64,000 nt of DNA from Propionibacteriaceae bacterium (GTDB lineage Bacteria > Actinomycetota > Actinomycetes > Propionibacteriales > Propionibacteriaceae). How positions within the stretch are numbered: the first letter of the stretch is position 1; each line of letters begins with the position of its first letter. Location of the stretch: contig JAFKJK010000024.1 in the NCBI GenBank assembly GCA_017306015.1, positions 1 through 64,000 on the forward strand, given 5' to 3'. Both the position numbers and the translations under genes were made by a program. Below, in pieces: positions 27,701 through 35,771 of this stretch. The notes beneath the pieces are model-generated. The model did no database searches, had not been told where the DNA came from, and saw only the letters and a program-made list of their open reading frames with translations.

Positions 27701-28174
27701 CTGGAAGGCCAGTTCGAGGAGCCGGGCGAACACCGGCTTCGGGACGGCGAGCTTGTCGTCGGGGATGGGCAGGCCGCCCTCGGCGATGTGGAAGACGCCG
27801 GCTGTGGTGCGGCGGTCGTTGGCCGGGTTGTGCAGGACGCCGTTGGCGAGCCGGTAGCTACTCAGCAGTGGCGAGGTGAATTCGTCGGCGTCGTAGGGGA
27901 GGGAGAGTTCGCGGGCGAGTCCGGGTTCGTCGAGGACGAGGGTACGCCGCGGCAGTTGCGGGCTGATGCCGGTGTCGGCGAGGTAGCCGTCGAGCCAGGC
28001 CTGGATCCGTCCGTCCGCCGCGCAGAGCCGGTCGGCCAGTCGCCGGCTCAGTTCGCGCTGGCGCGCCAGGATGGGCGCCACCAGACGTCCCGAGGCGGAG
28101 TCCTGCAGCGAGATCGGCACGGGTTGCCCGATCTGGGCCAGACGCAGGTTGATCGCAGCGTGTTCGAAGGTCAT
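24794..28174 (-). CDS. Pyrophosphate-dependent phosphoenolpyruvate carboxykinase (PPi-type)
   Basis: The 1126-residue protein resembles the very long PPi-type PEP carboxykinases (EC 4.1.1.38) known from propionibacteria and Entamoeba. These enzymes convert PEP, CO2 and phosphate to oxaloacetate and pyrophosphate. A glycine-rich phosphate-binding segment CHKPATVSGGGKSEISK lies near residue 470. Other regions, such as WTDEDEPYNGGHAFKVC, NGRRGNNLRLDGVKIMVN and YDGWVSCAGYVGPTVRVDHD, look conserved rather than random. The length is about twice that of ATP- or GTP-dependent PEPCK. The role would be anaplerotic CO2 fixation feeding the succinate-propionate pathway. The ATG at 28174 (MTFEHAAIN) is preferred; an ATG at 28192 is possible and no strong ribosome site marks either. 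The family call is from memory of the sequence type. Confidence 0.75.
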   Translation of the reverse strand: MTFEHAAINLRLAQIGQPVPISLQDSASGRLVAPILARQRELSRRLADRLCAADGRIQAWLDGYLADTGISPQLPRRTLVLDEPGLARELSLPYDADEFTSPLLSSYRLANGVLHNPANDRRTTAGVFHIAEGGLPIPDDKLAVPKPVFARLLELAFQPPESDLRLPYSANAEKPAACFVSLMLRPLVAPEVPGWVPEKRMETRFIVPGGLVANLDFVEGIFGNGGDPYLPENDASLNPHTWTGHTGAVILAPHLTRVTKRELGLPHVSEATPRQQRDGMCWTDEDEPYNGGHAFKVCARDASGVIVTVIADNYFGYCKKEVKTQISYSANLFGNAEEEHAGGALVFPSYNLGQEYTVSPRLDGDHDLADVLERNPERFHLQAEGHATDSEQPHIVLVPMGSTFSLRTQTVSWTNANGSTGSVKLRADKVYLSPDGYQVKMAQQAADPTQWSLMGTLAVATSCHKPATVSGGGKSEISKAITDAFIFGNAYVPDFDTDLDAVAAILGRDFSDRFIDPSRLDHRALLADDRSIGSVIKLLTPSSTDYTAAYNAWLETIPQHIKELVFVVKRFYRSEWGTDWRSHFTVGIINGRRGNNLRLDGVKIMVNMLRVGFLPDGSWRLFGLRHDFAPAVKVQTEDDITASTVVGGRLLGLSDDRSYKLVENCEQLLFQRPDDAIHRGYDKQAERDISSPGTFLSNFQPLTHADAVEMRDDAVAFSQFTEPMRDLVSDFADAAPDSSPHYFVSSANPRIVDGSPSKNPRYLQRRPDQTNAAATAVANLASRLARRLPADAPLPLPVDVVAAGRRNNPPDGAVPPLCSYNPLHYMELPELFAEFISSMTGKSPSTTGAGSEGAMTKGPFNAMPAVLDLNAALLSFALTGYDGWVSCAGYVGPTVRVDHDISMLVPEVFSRMTPDERSAASLIAEGALEPLADFERDGRTVLASRLGYRMTQAFARKYFGRIFLHPHAVFTPEMLQPELQDPDIFATSVDTIVATHQRVAQAYFDDGTIDLAIPPLRALLEIMAKGASAEGWLLTTPEFRALFERDHILTADWYTARLDAKQAAAAGRALDGLEAMQKFVSTPGNDEPSQRLDVPARIEGAQAEYAKFSSEGYRASLVGTVGLQPL

Positions 28175-28556
28175 GGTCCCAATTCTTCGCATGTGTGGCG
28201 GCGCGAGCACCCCCGTCCCGCGGATGCGGACAGATGTGCAGCCCTCTGCCGCCTGTTACCCACTGCCGTGCTCCGCGTGCAGCGGTGGGCTGCGGACCGC
28301 CGAGTCGGCATCCCCAGCCGACGAGGAGATGGTGCGTGAGCACGAGAGGACGCGGTGGGACGGGCCTTCGGCGGCGGCGGGATTCGCTTCGCCGGGCACC
28401 GTCGCGTCCGTGGCGATGATCCCGGCTCGGGGGTGGTGCGGCGCGGCCGGCGAGCCGTCCCCAGGCCGGGGGACCTCGCCTCGGCAGGATTTCGTTGGCG
28501 CGCGCGGAATTCGATGGTCGGCCCCCGTTGATCCACGGCGTAGGTATCTTCGATGC
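28175..28556. other. Divergent control region, no gene
   Basis: This 382-bp spacer separates the PEPCK-type gene (minus) from the membrane-protein gene (plus) and must hold both promoters. I see no convincing coding frame, palindrome or standard -35/-10 pair. Confidence 0.4.
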
Positions 28557-29183
28557 ATGCAACAGGTCTGGGTGGGGGCCGCCCTGTTGGCGGTCGGACT
28601 GCTTTTCTGCTTCTTCGGGCACCGGATCGCCAGGATCGTGCTCGCGCTGGGTGGCGCGGCGCTGGGCTATGTCTGCGGCCTGGTCATCTATGAGGGACTG
28701 ACCGCGCTGCTCTCGGCGGCGACGATGCGGGCGGTGCCGTACTGGCTGGTCGGGATCGTGGTGGCGGCGCTCTTCGCGTGGGCCGCGTACGCGTTCTATG
28801 TGGCCGGCGTGCTGTTGCTGCTCGGCTCGGTCGGGTGGGGGCTGGGCCAGCTGGTCGTGGGCTGGCTCGCGATCCCCGACGCCTGGCATGTCGGCGTGAG
28901 CATCATCGCCGGGCTGGTGCTGGCCGGGATCGGCATCGCCGCCGACATTCCGCGCAAGCTGATGATCGTCGGCACCGCGGTGGTCGGTGCGGTGGTATCG
29001 GTCAGCGCCATTCAGCAGCTCACCGGACAGCTGGTCAACTGGCTGAACTCGACGTCCTGGGGTTCCAGCCTCCAGCCGCATCTGGTGTGGCTCGGAATCT
29101 TCGTGGTCCTCGCGGTGGCCGGCTCGGCCGTCCAGTGGCGCCAGCACGGCGCCGCCAGCCTGCGCGCGTCCTACCCCGGCTGA
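28557..29183 (+). CDS. Multispanning membrane protein, DUF4203/TMEM198-like
   Basis: The 208-residue protein is almost entirely hydrophobic, with about seven membrane segments. It begins MQQVWVGAALLAVGLLFCFFG, with the GHRIARIVLALGGAALGY pattern of the TMEM198/DUF4203 family. A short basic tail (QWRQHGAASLRAS) is probably cytoplasmic. The function is unknown. The start ATG at 28557 has no strong ribosome site. It is a single gene between the PEPCK-type gene and the polysaccharide block. Confidence 0.72.
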   Translation: MQQVWVGAALLAVGLLFCFFGHRIARIVLALGGAALGYVCGLVIYEGLTALLSAATMRAVPYWLVGIVVAALFAWAAYAFYVAGVLLLLGSVGWGLGQLVVGWLAIPDAWHVGVSIIAGLVLAGIGIAADIPRKLMIVGTAVVGAVVSVSAIQQLTGQLVNWLNSTSWGSSLQPHLVWLGIFVVLAVAGSAVQWRQHGAASLRASYPG

Positions 29184-29463
29184 GTCAGGCCTGACCCGGC
29201 TCGGCGGGGCTCCCACCCGCTTCTAGCCGGAACCCCTACCCGGGTACTACCCGGCCGGTTTGCCCGGGTCATCCGGAGTCGCACTGGCACCGCGCCGGAA
29301 AGAGTGCTCTGACTACGGCTAATGCGCTTGGATAGCCGCTGGTGTCCGAATTCCGTGACTTTGCTGTCAATGGACACCCCAGGGGTGCCATACTCACTTC
29401 CGGCAGGCCTCTGATCCACGGCACTGGGATGCAGGAGTCGGCTTAATGCCTTGAGGGGGGCGA
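29184..29463 (+). promoter_or_regulatory. Leader/promoter region of the polysaccharide block
   Basis: This 280-bp region precedes the initiating sugar transferase gene. It contains GC-rich complementary ACCCGGGT/GCCCGGGT motifs near 29238-29268. A short palindrome CACCCC-A-GGGGTG lies near 29375-29390 beside a possible -10 hexamer CATACT. AT content is higher at 29320-29400 than around it. The promoter call is tentative. Confidence 0.35.
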
Positions 29464-30930
29464 ATGTCTGCAGTTTCCACTGCGGAGGGCAATGCCTTTC
29501 CGTGGCCGGTCTCTACCGCTGCGTCGAAGCCGCGTGGCTGGCAGACAAAGATCGTCTGGATACTGACCGGAGTCGATCTGGTCGCCGCACTCGGTGCAAC
29601 CCTCGCTCCGCTGGTGCTGGTGCCGGGCAAGGCTGCCGGCGAGATTGTCGGAATCGACTACGGGATCGTTGCGGTCGCACTGGCGGTGGTGTGGACGGTC
29701 GCCCTGGGCCTTGCCGATTCCCGTAACCACCGCGTGGTCGGGTCGGGATTGGTCGAATACGGCCGCGTGATCAGCACGAGTCTCCAGGTGTTCGGTGGCG
29801 CCGCGATCCTCTCCTACCTGTTCAAGGTGCAGCCGTCGCGGGCGGTCTTCGCCATCACACTGCCCGTCGGCCTGGCACTCCTCCTGTCGGCGCGGTGGCT
29901 CGTCCGGCGCATCCTCGGTAGGGCGCGAGCTCGTGGGCGCGCCCTCACCCGCGCCGTGGTCGTCGGATCGGGGCAGAGCGTCGCAACCCTGGTGCGGGAC
30001 CTGGCACATCGCCCGGAGGTCGGTTACCGGCCCGAGGCCGTCTGCCTTCTCGATCCGTTCCCTGAGGATGCCTACGGCCCAGCCGTCGAGTGCACCCGGA
30101 TCGGCTACCCCGAGATCGGCCGGATGGTCATCGACGGCCACTACGGCGCGGTGATCCTGGCGGACGGGCTGTCCCACCAGCAGACCAAGCAGTTGGCGTG
30201 GACCCTGGAGGCCAGCCCGGTCGAGTTGATGATCCTGCCGAGGCTGATCGACATCTCCGGGCCTCGGATGGCCGTCCGAGAAGTCGAGGGACTGTCGCTG
30301 CTGCACGTGGACCTGCCCGCCTTCAGCGGCGCGAAGGTGTTGCTGAAGCGAGGGTTCGACATCGTGGCGTCGCTGGCGGCACTCGCCGTCCTGTCGCCCG
30401 TCCTGCTGGTCGTGGCGATCGCGATCAAGCTGGACGACGGCGGCCCGGTGCTGTTCCGCCAACAGCGGGTAGGACTGCGGGGGCAGCCCTTCACGATCCA
30501 CAAGTTCCGGACGATGTGCGTGGACGCCGAGAACCGGGTCGCCGACCTGATCGCCGCCAACGGGGGTCAGGCGCTGCTGTTCAAGCTCGCGGACGACCCG
30601 CGGATCACCCGGCTTGGCCACCTCCTGCGCAGGTACTCCCTGGACGAGCTGCCGCAGTTCTGGTCGGTGCTCCGAGGCGGGATGAGTATCGTCGGCCCCC
30701 GACCCCAGGTTCCGCGCGAGGTAGCCGAGTACAGCCAGGTACACCTGCGTCGATTGCTGATCAAGCCGGGCATCACTGGTCTGTGGCAGGTGAACGGTCG
30801 TTCCCGACTGTCACTCGAGGAGAGCATCCGGCTCGACCTGCGCTACGTCGAGAACTGGTCGATCGCCACTGATTTGGTCATCATCCTGAAGACGGTCGGC
30901 GTCGTCCTGCGCGGCAGTGGCGCCTACTGA
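29464..30930 (+). CDS. Initiating sugar transferase for exopolysaccharide (polyprenyl glycosylphosphotransferase)
   Basis: The 488-residue membrane protein has four N-terminal helices, a nucleotide-binding-like middle domain ([19 protein letters not shown]) and a C-terminal bacterial sugar transferase domain. The latter shows [18 protein letters not shown] (the membrane re-entrant helix), [23 protein letters not shown] and [14 protein letters not shown]. It transfers a sugar-1-phosphate from a nucleotide sugar to undecaprenyl phosphate and so starts the repeat unit. GAGGGGGG precedes the ATG. It heads a block with chain-length kinase, DUF4012 and phosphatase genes. Confidence 0.93.
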   Translation: MSAVSTAEGNAFPWPVSTAASKPRGWQTKIVWILTGVDLVAALGATLAPLVLVPGKAAGEIVGIDYGIVAVALAVVWTVALGLADSRNHRVVGSGLVEYGRVISTSLQVFGGAAILSYLFKVQPSRAVFAITLPVGLALLLSARWLVRRILGRARARGRALTRAVVVGSGQSVATLVRDLAHRPEVGYRPEAVCLLDPFPEDAYGPAVECTRIGYPEIGRMVIDGHYGAVILADGLSHQQTKQLAWTLEASPVELMILPRLIDISGPRMAVREVEGLSLLHVDLPAFSGAKVLLKRGFDIVASLAALAVLSPVLLVVAIAIKLDDGGPVLFRQQRVGLRGQPFTIHKFRTMCVDAENRVADLIAANGGQALLFKLADDPRITRLGHLLRRYSLDELPQFWSVLRGGMSIVGPRPQVPREVAEYSQVHLRRLLIKPGITGLWQVNGRSRLSLEESIRLDLRYVENWSIATDLVIILKTVGVVLRGSGAY

Positions 30931-31204
30931 GATCGGTCCTCCCCGGGACGCGGCCCAATGGGTCATGCCTCCCCCCGATCTCACGGAATGGGACGGGCTG
31001 TTCGCGTCATACCGGAGTTCGCTCAGGCGATGCGGCGCCGATACTTGGCGAAATGGCCGTACGGATGCGTCCGCGCGGTGTTCTCGGTCGTATCGCGACC
31101 GAAGGGAACGCCGTGAGGTGCGCGTCCAGTGCCGCTGGTCGGTGACCCATATGGGGGCCCACCACTAGACTGCTTGTGAGCTTGACCTCCCTGGAAGGAT
31201 CGCC

Positions 31205-32575
31205 GTGGAACTCGCCGAGTATTGGGGCGTGATTCGGAGACATTGGCTGAGCGTGCTGGCGGCCGTGATTCTGGGAGGGCTGCTCGCAGGGATCGTTTCG
31301 CTGCTGATGCGACCGATCTATACCGCGTCCGCGTCTGTCTTCGTCTCGGTGCAGAGTGGCACCAGCGCAGGAGAGTTGCAGCAGGGTTCGACCTATGCGG
31401 CCAACCAGGTCAAGTCTTTCGCGCAGATCGCGACCATGCCGGTCGTGCTCGACCCGGTGATCGCGAAGCTCGGGCTCGACACCACGGCCGTCGATCTGGC
31501 CAAGTCGGTGACGGCCACCGTGCCGACCAACACGGCAATCATCGAGATCGGCGTGGTCGGCACCGATCCGGTGGCGACGGCGGACATCGCGAACGAGGTC
31601 AGCACCCGGCTCGTGGCTGTCGTGGGCCAACTGGCACCGTCCGGCAAGGACAACCAGCAGGCCGTCGTGGCAACCGTCGTCGCGCCGGCCGCCGTCCCGA
31701 CCGAATGGACGTCGCCGCGGGTGAGCCTCAATCTCGCGCTCGGCCTGCTGCTCGGACTCCTCGTCGGCGTCGGGCAGGCGGTGCTGCGCAGTCGGCTCGA
31801 CACCCGGGTGGTCACCGAGGACGACGTCGCGCTGGTCACGGACAGCTCGGTGATCGGCACGATCAGCTACGACAAGATCTTCGCCACCGAGCCGCTGGTC
31901 ATGACCGCCGATCCGCAGTCACCGCGGGCGGAGGCCTTCCGCCGGCTGCGCACGAATCTTCAGTTCCTCACGCTCGAGGGACGCAGCCGCATCCTCGTGA
32001 TCACCTCGTCGATCGCCGGCGAGGGCAAGAGCACGACCGCGATCAACATCGCCACCACCCTGGCGGATGCGGGCGAGTCGGTCCTGCTCATCGAGGCGGA
32101 CATGCGCCGTCCGAAGATCGGGGACTACCTCGGCATCGAGAGCGCGGCGGGCCTGTCGACGGTGATCATCGGACGAGCCAGTCTGGCGGACGTGGTGCAG
32201 CCGGTCGGTGCCGGGGTGCTGCACGTGATGGCGTCCGGGCAGCTGCCGCCGAACCCGGCCGAGCTGCTCGCCTCGGACGCGATGAAGGCTCTGCTGGAGG
32301 AAGCCGCCGCGACCTACGACACGGTGCTCCTGGACTGCCCGCCGCTGCTGCCGGTGACCGATGCGGCGGTCCTGAGCAGCCTGGCCGCCGGTGCCCTGGT
32401 CGTGGTGGGGAGTGGCTCGGTGACGCGTCCCGAGTTGGCCGACTCGCTGCAGTCGGTCGAGCTGGCCGGCGGGCGCGTCCTCGGCCTCGTGCTGAACATG
32501 GCCAAGGTGGAGCATGTCGGCTACGGCCGCGACCACTACTACCGCCACTACGGGGTCGAGCCGGCCAAGGCCTGA
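31205..32575 (+). CDS. Chain-length determinant / bacterial tyrosine kinase (Wzz-BY-kinase fusion)
   Basis: The 456-residue protein has a Wzz domain with membrane helices near 18-38 and 175-195, then a cytoplasmic kinase domain. Kinase motifs are SSIAGEGKSTTA (Walker A), EADMRRPK (Walker A') and YDTVLLDCPPLLP (Walker B). The C-terminal tail GYGRDHYYRHYG is a short tyrosine cluster for autophosphorylation. It should set polymer length, with phosphorylation reversed by a phosphatase such as the product of 34349-35143. The start is GTG with GGAAGGA. A 274-bp spacer upstream holds no gene. Confidence 0.93.
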   Translation: MELAEYWGVIRRHWLSVLAAVILGGLLAGIVSLLMRPIYTASASVFVSVQSGTSAGELQQGSTYAANQVKSFAQIATMPVVLDPVIAKLGLDTTAVDLAKSVTATVPTNTAIIEIGVVGTDPVATADIANEVSTRLVAVVGQLAPSGKDNQQAVVATVVAPAAVPTEWTSPRVSLNLALGLLLGLLVGVGQAVLRSRLDTRVVTEDDVALVTDSSVIGTISYDKIFATEPLVMTADPQSPRAEAFRRLRTNLQFLTLEGRSRILVITSSIAGEGKSTTAINIATTLADAGESVLLIEADMRRPKIGDYLGIESAAGLSTVIIGRASLADVVQPVGAGVLHVMASGQLPPNPAELLASDAMKALLEEAAATYDTVLLDCPPLLPVTDAAVLSSLAAGALVVVGSGSVTRPELADSLQSVELAGGRVLGLVLNMAKVEHVGYGRDHYYRHYGVEPAKA

Positions 32576-32603
32576 CTGTTTCCGGGGCCTGACTGTTTCC
32601 GGG
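32570..32603. repeat. Perfect 17-bp tandem duplication at the kinase stop codon
   Basis: GCCTGACTGTTTCCGGG occurs twice in direct succession (32570-32586 and 32587-32603). The first copy contains the TGA stop of the kinase gene. Confidence 0.8.
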
Positions 32604-32636
32604 ATGCCGATTGGAGCCGGACCCTAGGATGGTCGA

Positions 32637-34352
32637 GTGGTTGGGGGGGACGGCCCGCGCGGGCCGAGGCGTCGACGCAGGGCGGTGTGGATCACCGTCG
32701 GCGTGGTCGCGCTGGCGCTCGTCGGCCTCATCGGCTGGCTGGGCTTCCAGGTCCTGACCGTCCGTAACGAACTGGGTCAGGCACAGGCCGCCGTCGGTGA
32801 ACTGCGTAGTGGCGGCGACATCGGGGACAATCTTCACAAGCTCGCTGCGAGCGCCGCGGTGGCCGGGCGGGCCGCATCCGATCCGGTGTGGGCGGTCGCA
32901 GAGCAGGTTCCGGTGGCTGGCGACAACCTGCGGGCGGTGCGGGTCGCGGCCCAGACCCTGGACGAGTTGAGCAACGGCGTCGCGCTCCCGGTGCTGGACG
33001 GGATGAAGGGCGATGGCGGTTCGCTTGCGGCGCTGATCCGGCCGCTGCAGGCGGCCCAGCCGAAGGTCTCCGCGCTGTCGGCCGAGTTGGCTGACCTGCC
33101 GACGGACAACCTCGTGCCAGAGGTGCGGGACGGCGTCGCACAGGTGAAGTCGGTGATGAAGCTGGTCACGCCGGCGGTGAGGTTCCTACCCGGACTCCTC
33201 GGCGCGGACGGTCCGAAGAACTACCTTGTCGTGGCGCAGAACAACGCCGAGTTGATGCCGCTGGGTGGCAGTGCCGCGTCCCACACGCTGATCCGGGTGG
33301 ACGCCGGCAAGCTGTCGATCGTCAAGCAGGTGACGAGCCAGGACTTCGACTACGTCACTCCGCTGAAGCAGGAGCTGCCTATCGGGGTGATCCACCTGTA
33401 CGGGCCGATCATGAAGACCCATCCGAATGCGACCGTGAGCCGTCCCGACTGGCCGACCGCCGCCAGCCTCCTGCAGCAGTTGTGGAACCGGGACATCTCC
33501 AAGGACCGCATCGACGGCGTGGCGTCACTGGACCCGATCGCGCTGTCGTACATGCTCAAGGCCACCGGGCCGGTGACGATGCCGGACGGCCAGACGCTGA
33601 CCAGCGACAACATCGTCAAGGTGGCGCTGAGCGACTCGTACGCCAAGTACGGCGACACCGGCGACCACGGCAACAGCTACTTCAAGGCGATCGCGATGGC
33701 GGTCTTCGAGCGGGTCGCCGGTGGCGGCTTCGATCCGAAGGTGATGCTGCAGGCGATCCAGGAGGGCGTCCGCAACCGCAGCCTGATGTTCTGGAGCGCC
33801 GACGCCGACCTGGAGAAGTTCGTGGCGTCGACGAAGCTCGGCGGGGTGTTGCCGCACACCAACAAGGTGACGACGAGCATCGGGGTCTTCTTCCGCGACC
33901 ACTCGATGGGGACGAAGATCGACTATTACATGCAGCCGACGACAACGGTCACGACCGCGTGCCGGGCGGACGGGACGACCGTCTACACGGTCAAGGTCGA
34001 CCTCAAGCTGAACATCGGAAAGGCGGCGGAGAAGAAGCTTCCGGACTACGTCCGCGCGCATCTGCCTCACCAGCGCTACGACACCGAGGTGTTCATCTAC
34101 GGGCCGCTGAAGTCGCACATCGAGGGCTATCAGGAGGGCAAGGGCGCTGTGTTCCGCTGGCGGGTGAAGGACCTCGACCGGCGCGTGCTCAAGTTCGTGG
34201 TCTCGACCAAGCCGGGCGAGACGGGCTCGCTGACGGCGACGTACACGGTCGCTCCCGGCGCGAAACTGGGCCCGACAGAGGTGTTGACGACGCCGACCGT
34301 CCATCCGGTCAAGATCAGCCTGGAGGGCCAGGCCTGCGAGGCCTCCCGCTAG
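32637..34352 (+). CDS. DUF4012 family protein, membrane-anchored
   Basis: The 571-residue protein has an Arg-rich start, one membrane helix near 17-38 (VWITVGVVALALVGLIGWLGF) and a large extracytoplasmic part. Recognisable family stretches are NYLVVAQNNAELMPLGGS and a YxxKYGDTGDHGNSYFKAIA region. DUF4012 proteins occur in actinobacterial polysaccharide loci and some resemble LytR-CpsA-Psr proteins in setting; attachment of polymer to the wall is an inference. The GTG at 32637 is the likely start with AGGATGG near it. It lies 61 bp after the kinase gene and ends sharing a CTAG stop with the convergent phosphatase gene. Confidence 0.88.
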   Translation: MVGGDGPRGPRRRRRAVWITVGVVALALVGLIGWLGFQVLTVRNELGQAQAAVGELRSGGDIGDNLHKLAASAAVAGRAASDPVWAVAEQVPVAGDNLRAVRVAAQTLDELSNGVALPVLDGMKGDGGSLAALIRPLQAAQPKVSALSAELADLPTDNLVPEVRDGVAQVKSVMKLVTPAVRFLPGLLGADGPKNYLVVAQNNAELMPLGGSAASHTLIRVDAGKLSIVKQVTSQDFDYVTPLKQELPIGVIHLYGPIMKTHPNATVSRPDWPTAASLLQQLWNRDISKDRIDGVASLDPIALSYMLKATGPVTMPDGQTLTSDNIVKVALSDSYAKYGDTGDHGNSYFKAIAMAVFERVAGGGFDPKVMLQAIQEGVRNRSLMFWSADADLEKFVASTKLGGVLPHTNKVTTSIGVFFRDHSMGTKIDYYMQPTTTVTTACRADGTTVYTVKVDLKLNIGKAAEKKLPDYVRAHLPHQRYDTEVFIYGPLKSHIEGYQEGKGAVFRWRVKDLDRRVLKFVVSTKPGETGSLTATYTVAPGAKLGPTEVLTTPTVHPVKISLEGQACEASR

Positions 34353-35143
34353 GAGTTCTGGGACGGGACGGGGTCGTCTGCGGTCGCGGTGACGACGGCC
34401 GCGATGGCGGCAACGGCGCTCTCGATCTCGGCGAAGACCCGGGCGTAGGTCGCGACGTCGCAGTCGACGGGGTCGTCGATCTCGTCGGAGCCGGAGAGCG
34501 GGCGGTATCGCGGCGCCAGCTGGATCAGGGCCCGCAGCCGGTCGGCCGGGTGGTCGCTGGCTGCCGCCTGAGCGAGCTCCGTCGCGGGGACGGCTCGCGC
34601 GATGGCGGCGAACCCGAGCAGGGTGAAACTGCGGCGAAGCGCGGACGGTACGAGTTCGACGGCTCGGGAGCGGTGCTCCCTGGCCATGCCCAGGACGAGG
34701 TCGGCGCGCTGAACCTCCGCCTCGGTGAGCCAGCGAGCCTGGTGGTCGCGGGCGTCGATGCCGCAGGCGAGCAGACGCTCATCCATCTGGGGTGCGATCG
34801 GGGCTCCCTGTGGGGCGCCGGTGCCGGCGCTGGTGACCCGGACGCCGAACGGTCCCAATGCCTTGCCGAGGAGGCGCTCGGCGGCGGGGGAGCGAGCCAC
34901 GTTGCCGGTGCAGACGCACAACACCTCGACGCGGCTCGTCGGTGCATGCTCGCGGCAATCGGCTCGTGCGTTGCCGGGTTCGGCGGCCTTGAAGGCTGTC
35001 GCCACGGCGTCGAGTGGTGTCGCCGCGGCGTCGTTCGCCACTCCCGCGGCCTCGCTCGTCGGCACCTGCGCTGCTCCCGCGGCCTCGCTCGTCGGCACCT
35101 GCGCTGCTCCCCCCGGGTGTTGTTTCGTCCGTACAGCCGGCAT
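34349..35143 (-). CDS. Low-molecular-weight protein-tyrosine phosphatase with repeat-bearing N-terminal extension
   Basis: The 264-residue protein has the LMW-PTP signature with C78-x5-R84 in VCTGNVARSP and a candidate general-acid aspartate in SDEIDDPVD. The usual LMW-PTP is about 150 residues; here an Ala-rich N-terminal lead of about 70 residues precedes the domain. That lead contains a duplicated AAQVPTSEAAG encoded by a 33-bp tandem repeat. The start at 35143 (MPAVRTKQ) is uncertain because no strong ribosome site is seen. It probably dephosphorylates the tyrosine kinase encoded at 31205-32575. Confidence 0.8.
   Translation of the reverse strand: MPAVRTKQHPGGAAQVPTSEAAGAAQVPTSEAAGVANDAAATPLDAVATAFKAAEPGNARADCREHAPTSRVEVLCVCTGNVARSPAAERLLGKALGPFGVRVTSAGTGAPQGAPIAPQMDERLLACGIDARDHQARWLTEAEVQRADLVLGMAREHRSRAVELVPSALRRSFTLLGFAAIARAVPATELAQAAASDHPADRLRALIQLAPRYRPLSGSDEIDDPVDCDVATYARVFAEIESAVAAIAAVVTATADDPVPSQNS
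35041..35106. repeat. Perfect 33-bp tandem repeat in the phosphatase gene
   Basis: Two identical 33-bp units (35041-35073 and 35074-35106), beginning CTCCCGCGGCCTCGC, lie in frame in the 5' part of the phosphatase gene. Being a multiple of three, copy-number change would keep the frame. Confidence 0.85.
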
Positions 35144-35201
35144 CCCCGTCTTCCGGCCGACGGCCGGTCGTTCGGCGACGCCGTGACGCGTAGGACGCAG
35201 C

Positions 35202-35771
35202 CTATTCCGCCGGCGCCGCGTGCCGCTGGACCGCGTCCGCGACCAGCTGGAAGCGCCACTTGTCCAGCCGTGCGCCGATCCGCCGGACACCCCCGGGATC
35301 GACCCGGACGACGCGGTTCACCCGGACCGCACTCTGCCGGCCCGACCTGTCCCACTCGCCGGTGCCGATCTCGACCCAGTAGCGGCCCTCGGCGGCCTCC
35401 TGGGCGGCGTCCAACTGGTGATCCTTGCTGCTCAGCGGTAGGCCCAGCAGCCACGGATCGTCGCGGCCCACGATCAGCACCGGACGGTCCTTGCCCTGCG
35501 TGTGGTCCTCCTCGTAGGGCACCCAGGTCCAGACGACCTCGCCGGGATCGGCCAGTGCGTCCTCGTTGGGCGCATAGGTGATGTCGAAGCGTCCCTCGAA
35601 GTCGCCCGGGTAGTCCTCGCCACCGCCGGCCGCCCGGCCCCGACCCTGCTGCCGCGTCAGAGCTGGTCCTGGGCGCCGCCCCGTGCGCGTCGGGTCGCGC
35701 CGCGGCCGCACCGCATCACCGATCGCCCGCCCGATCCGGTACCACAACGTGTCCTGACCCACGACGGCCAC
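35202..35771 (-). CDS. PemK/MazF-like protein without adjacent antitoxin
   Basis: The 189-residue protein carries a PemK/MazF-type fold in its second half, with GEVVWTWVPYEEDHTQGKDRPVLIVG as the conserved start (split motif GKDRPVLIVG) and RVNRVVRVDPGGVRRIG near the end. Classical MazF toxins are about 110 residues; here about 70 extra residues precede the domain. No small antitoxin gene lies next to it. It may be a domesticated or regulatory member rather than a toxin. The GTG at 35771 is the likely start; ribosome site weak. Confidence 0.7.
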   Translation of the reverse strand: MAVVGQDTLWYRIGRAIGDAVRPRRDPTRTGRRPGPALTRQQGRGRAAGGGEDYPGDFEGRFDITYAPNEDALADPGEVVWTWVPYEEDHTQGKDRPVLIVGRDDPWLLGLPLSSKDHQLDAAQEAAEGRYWVEIGTGEWDRSGRQSAVRVNRVVRVDPGGVRRIGARLDKWRFQLVADAVQRHAAPAE

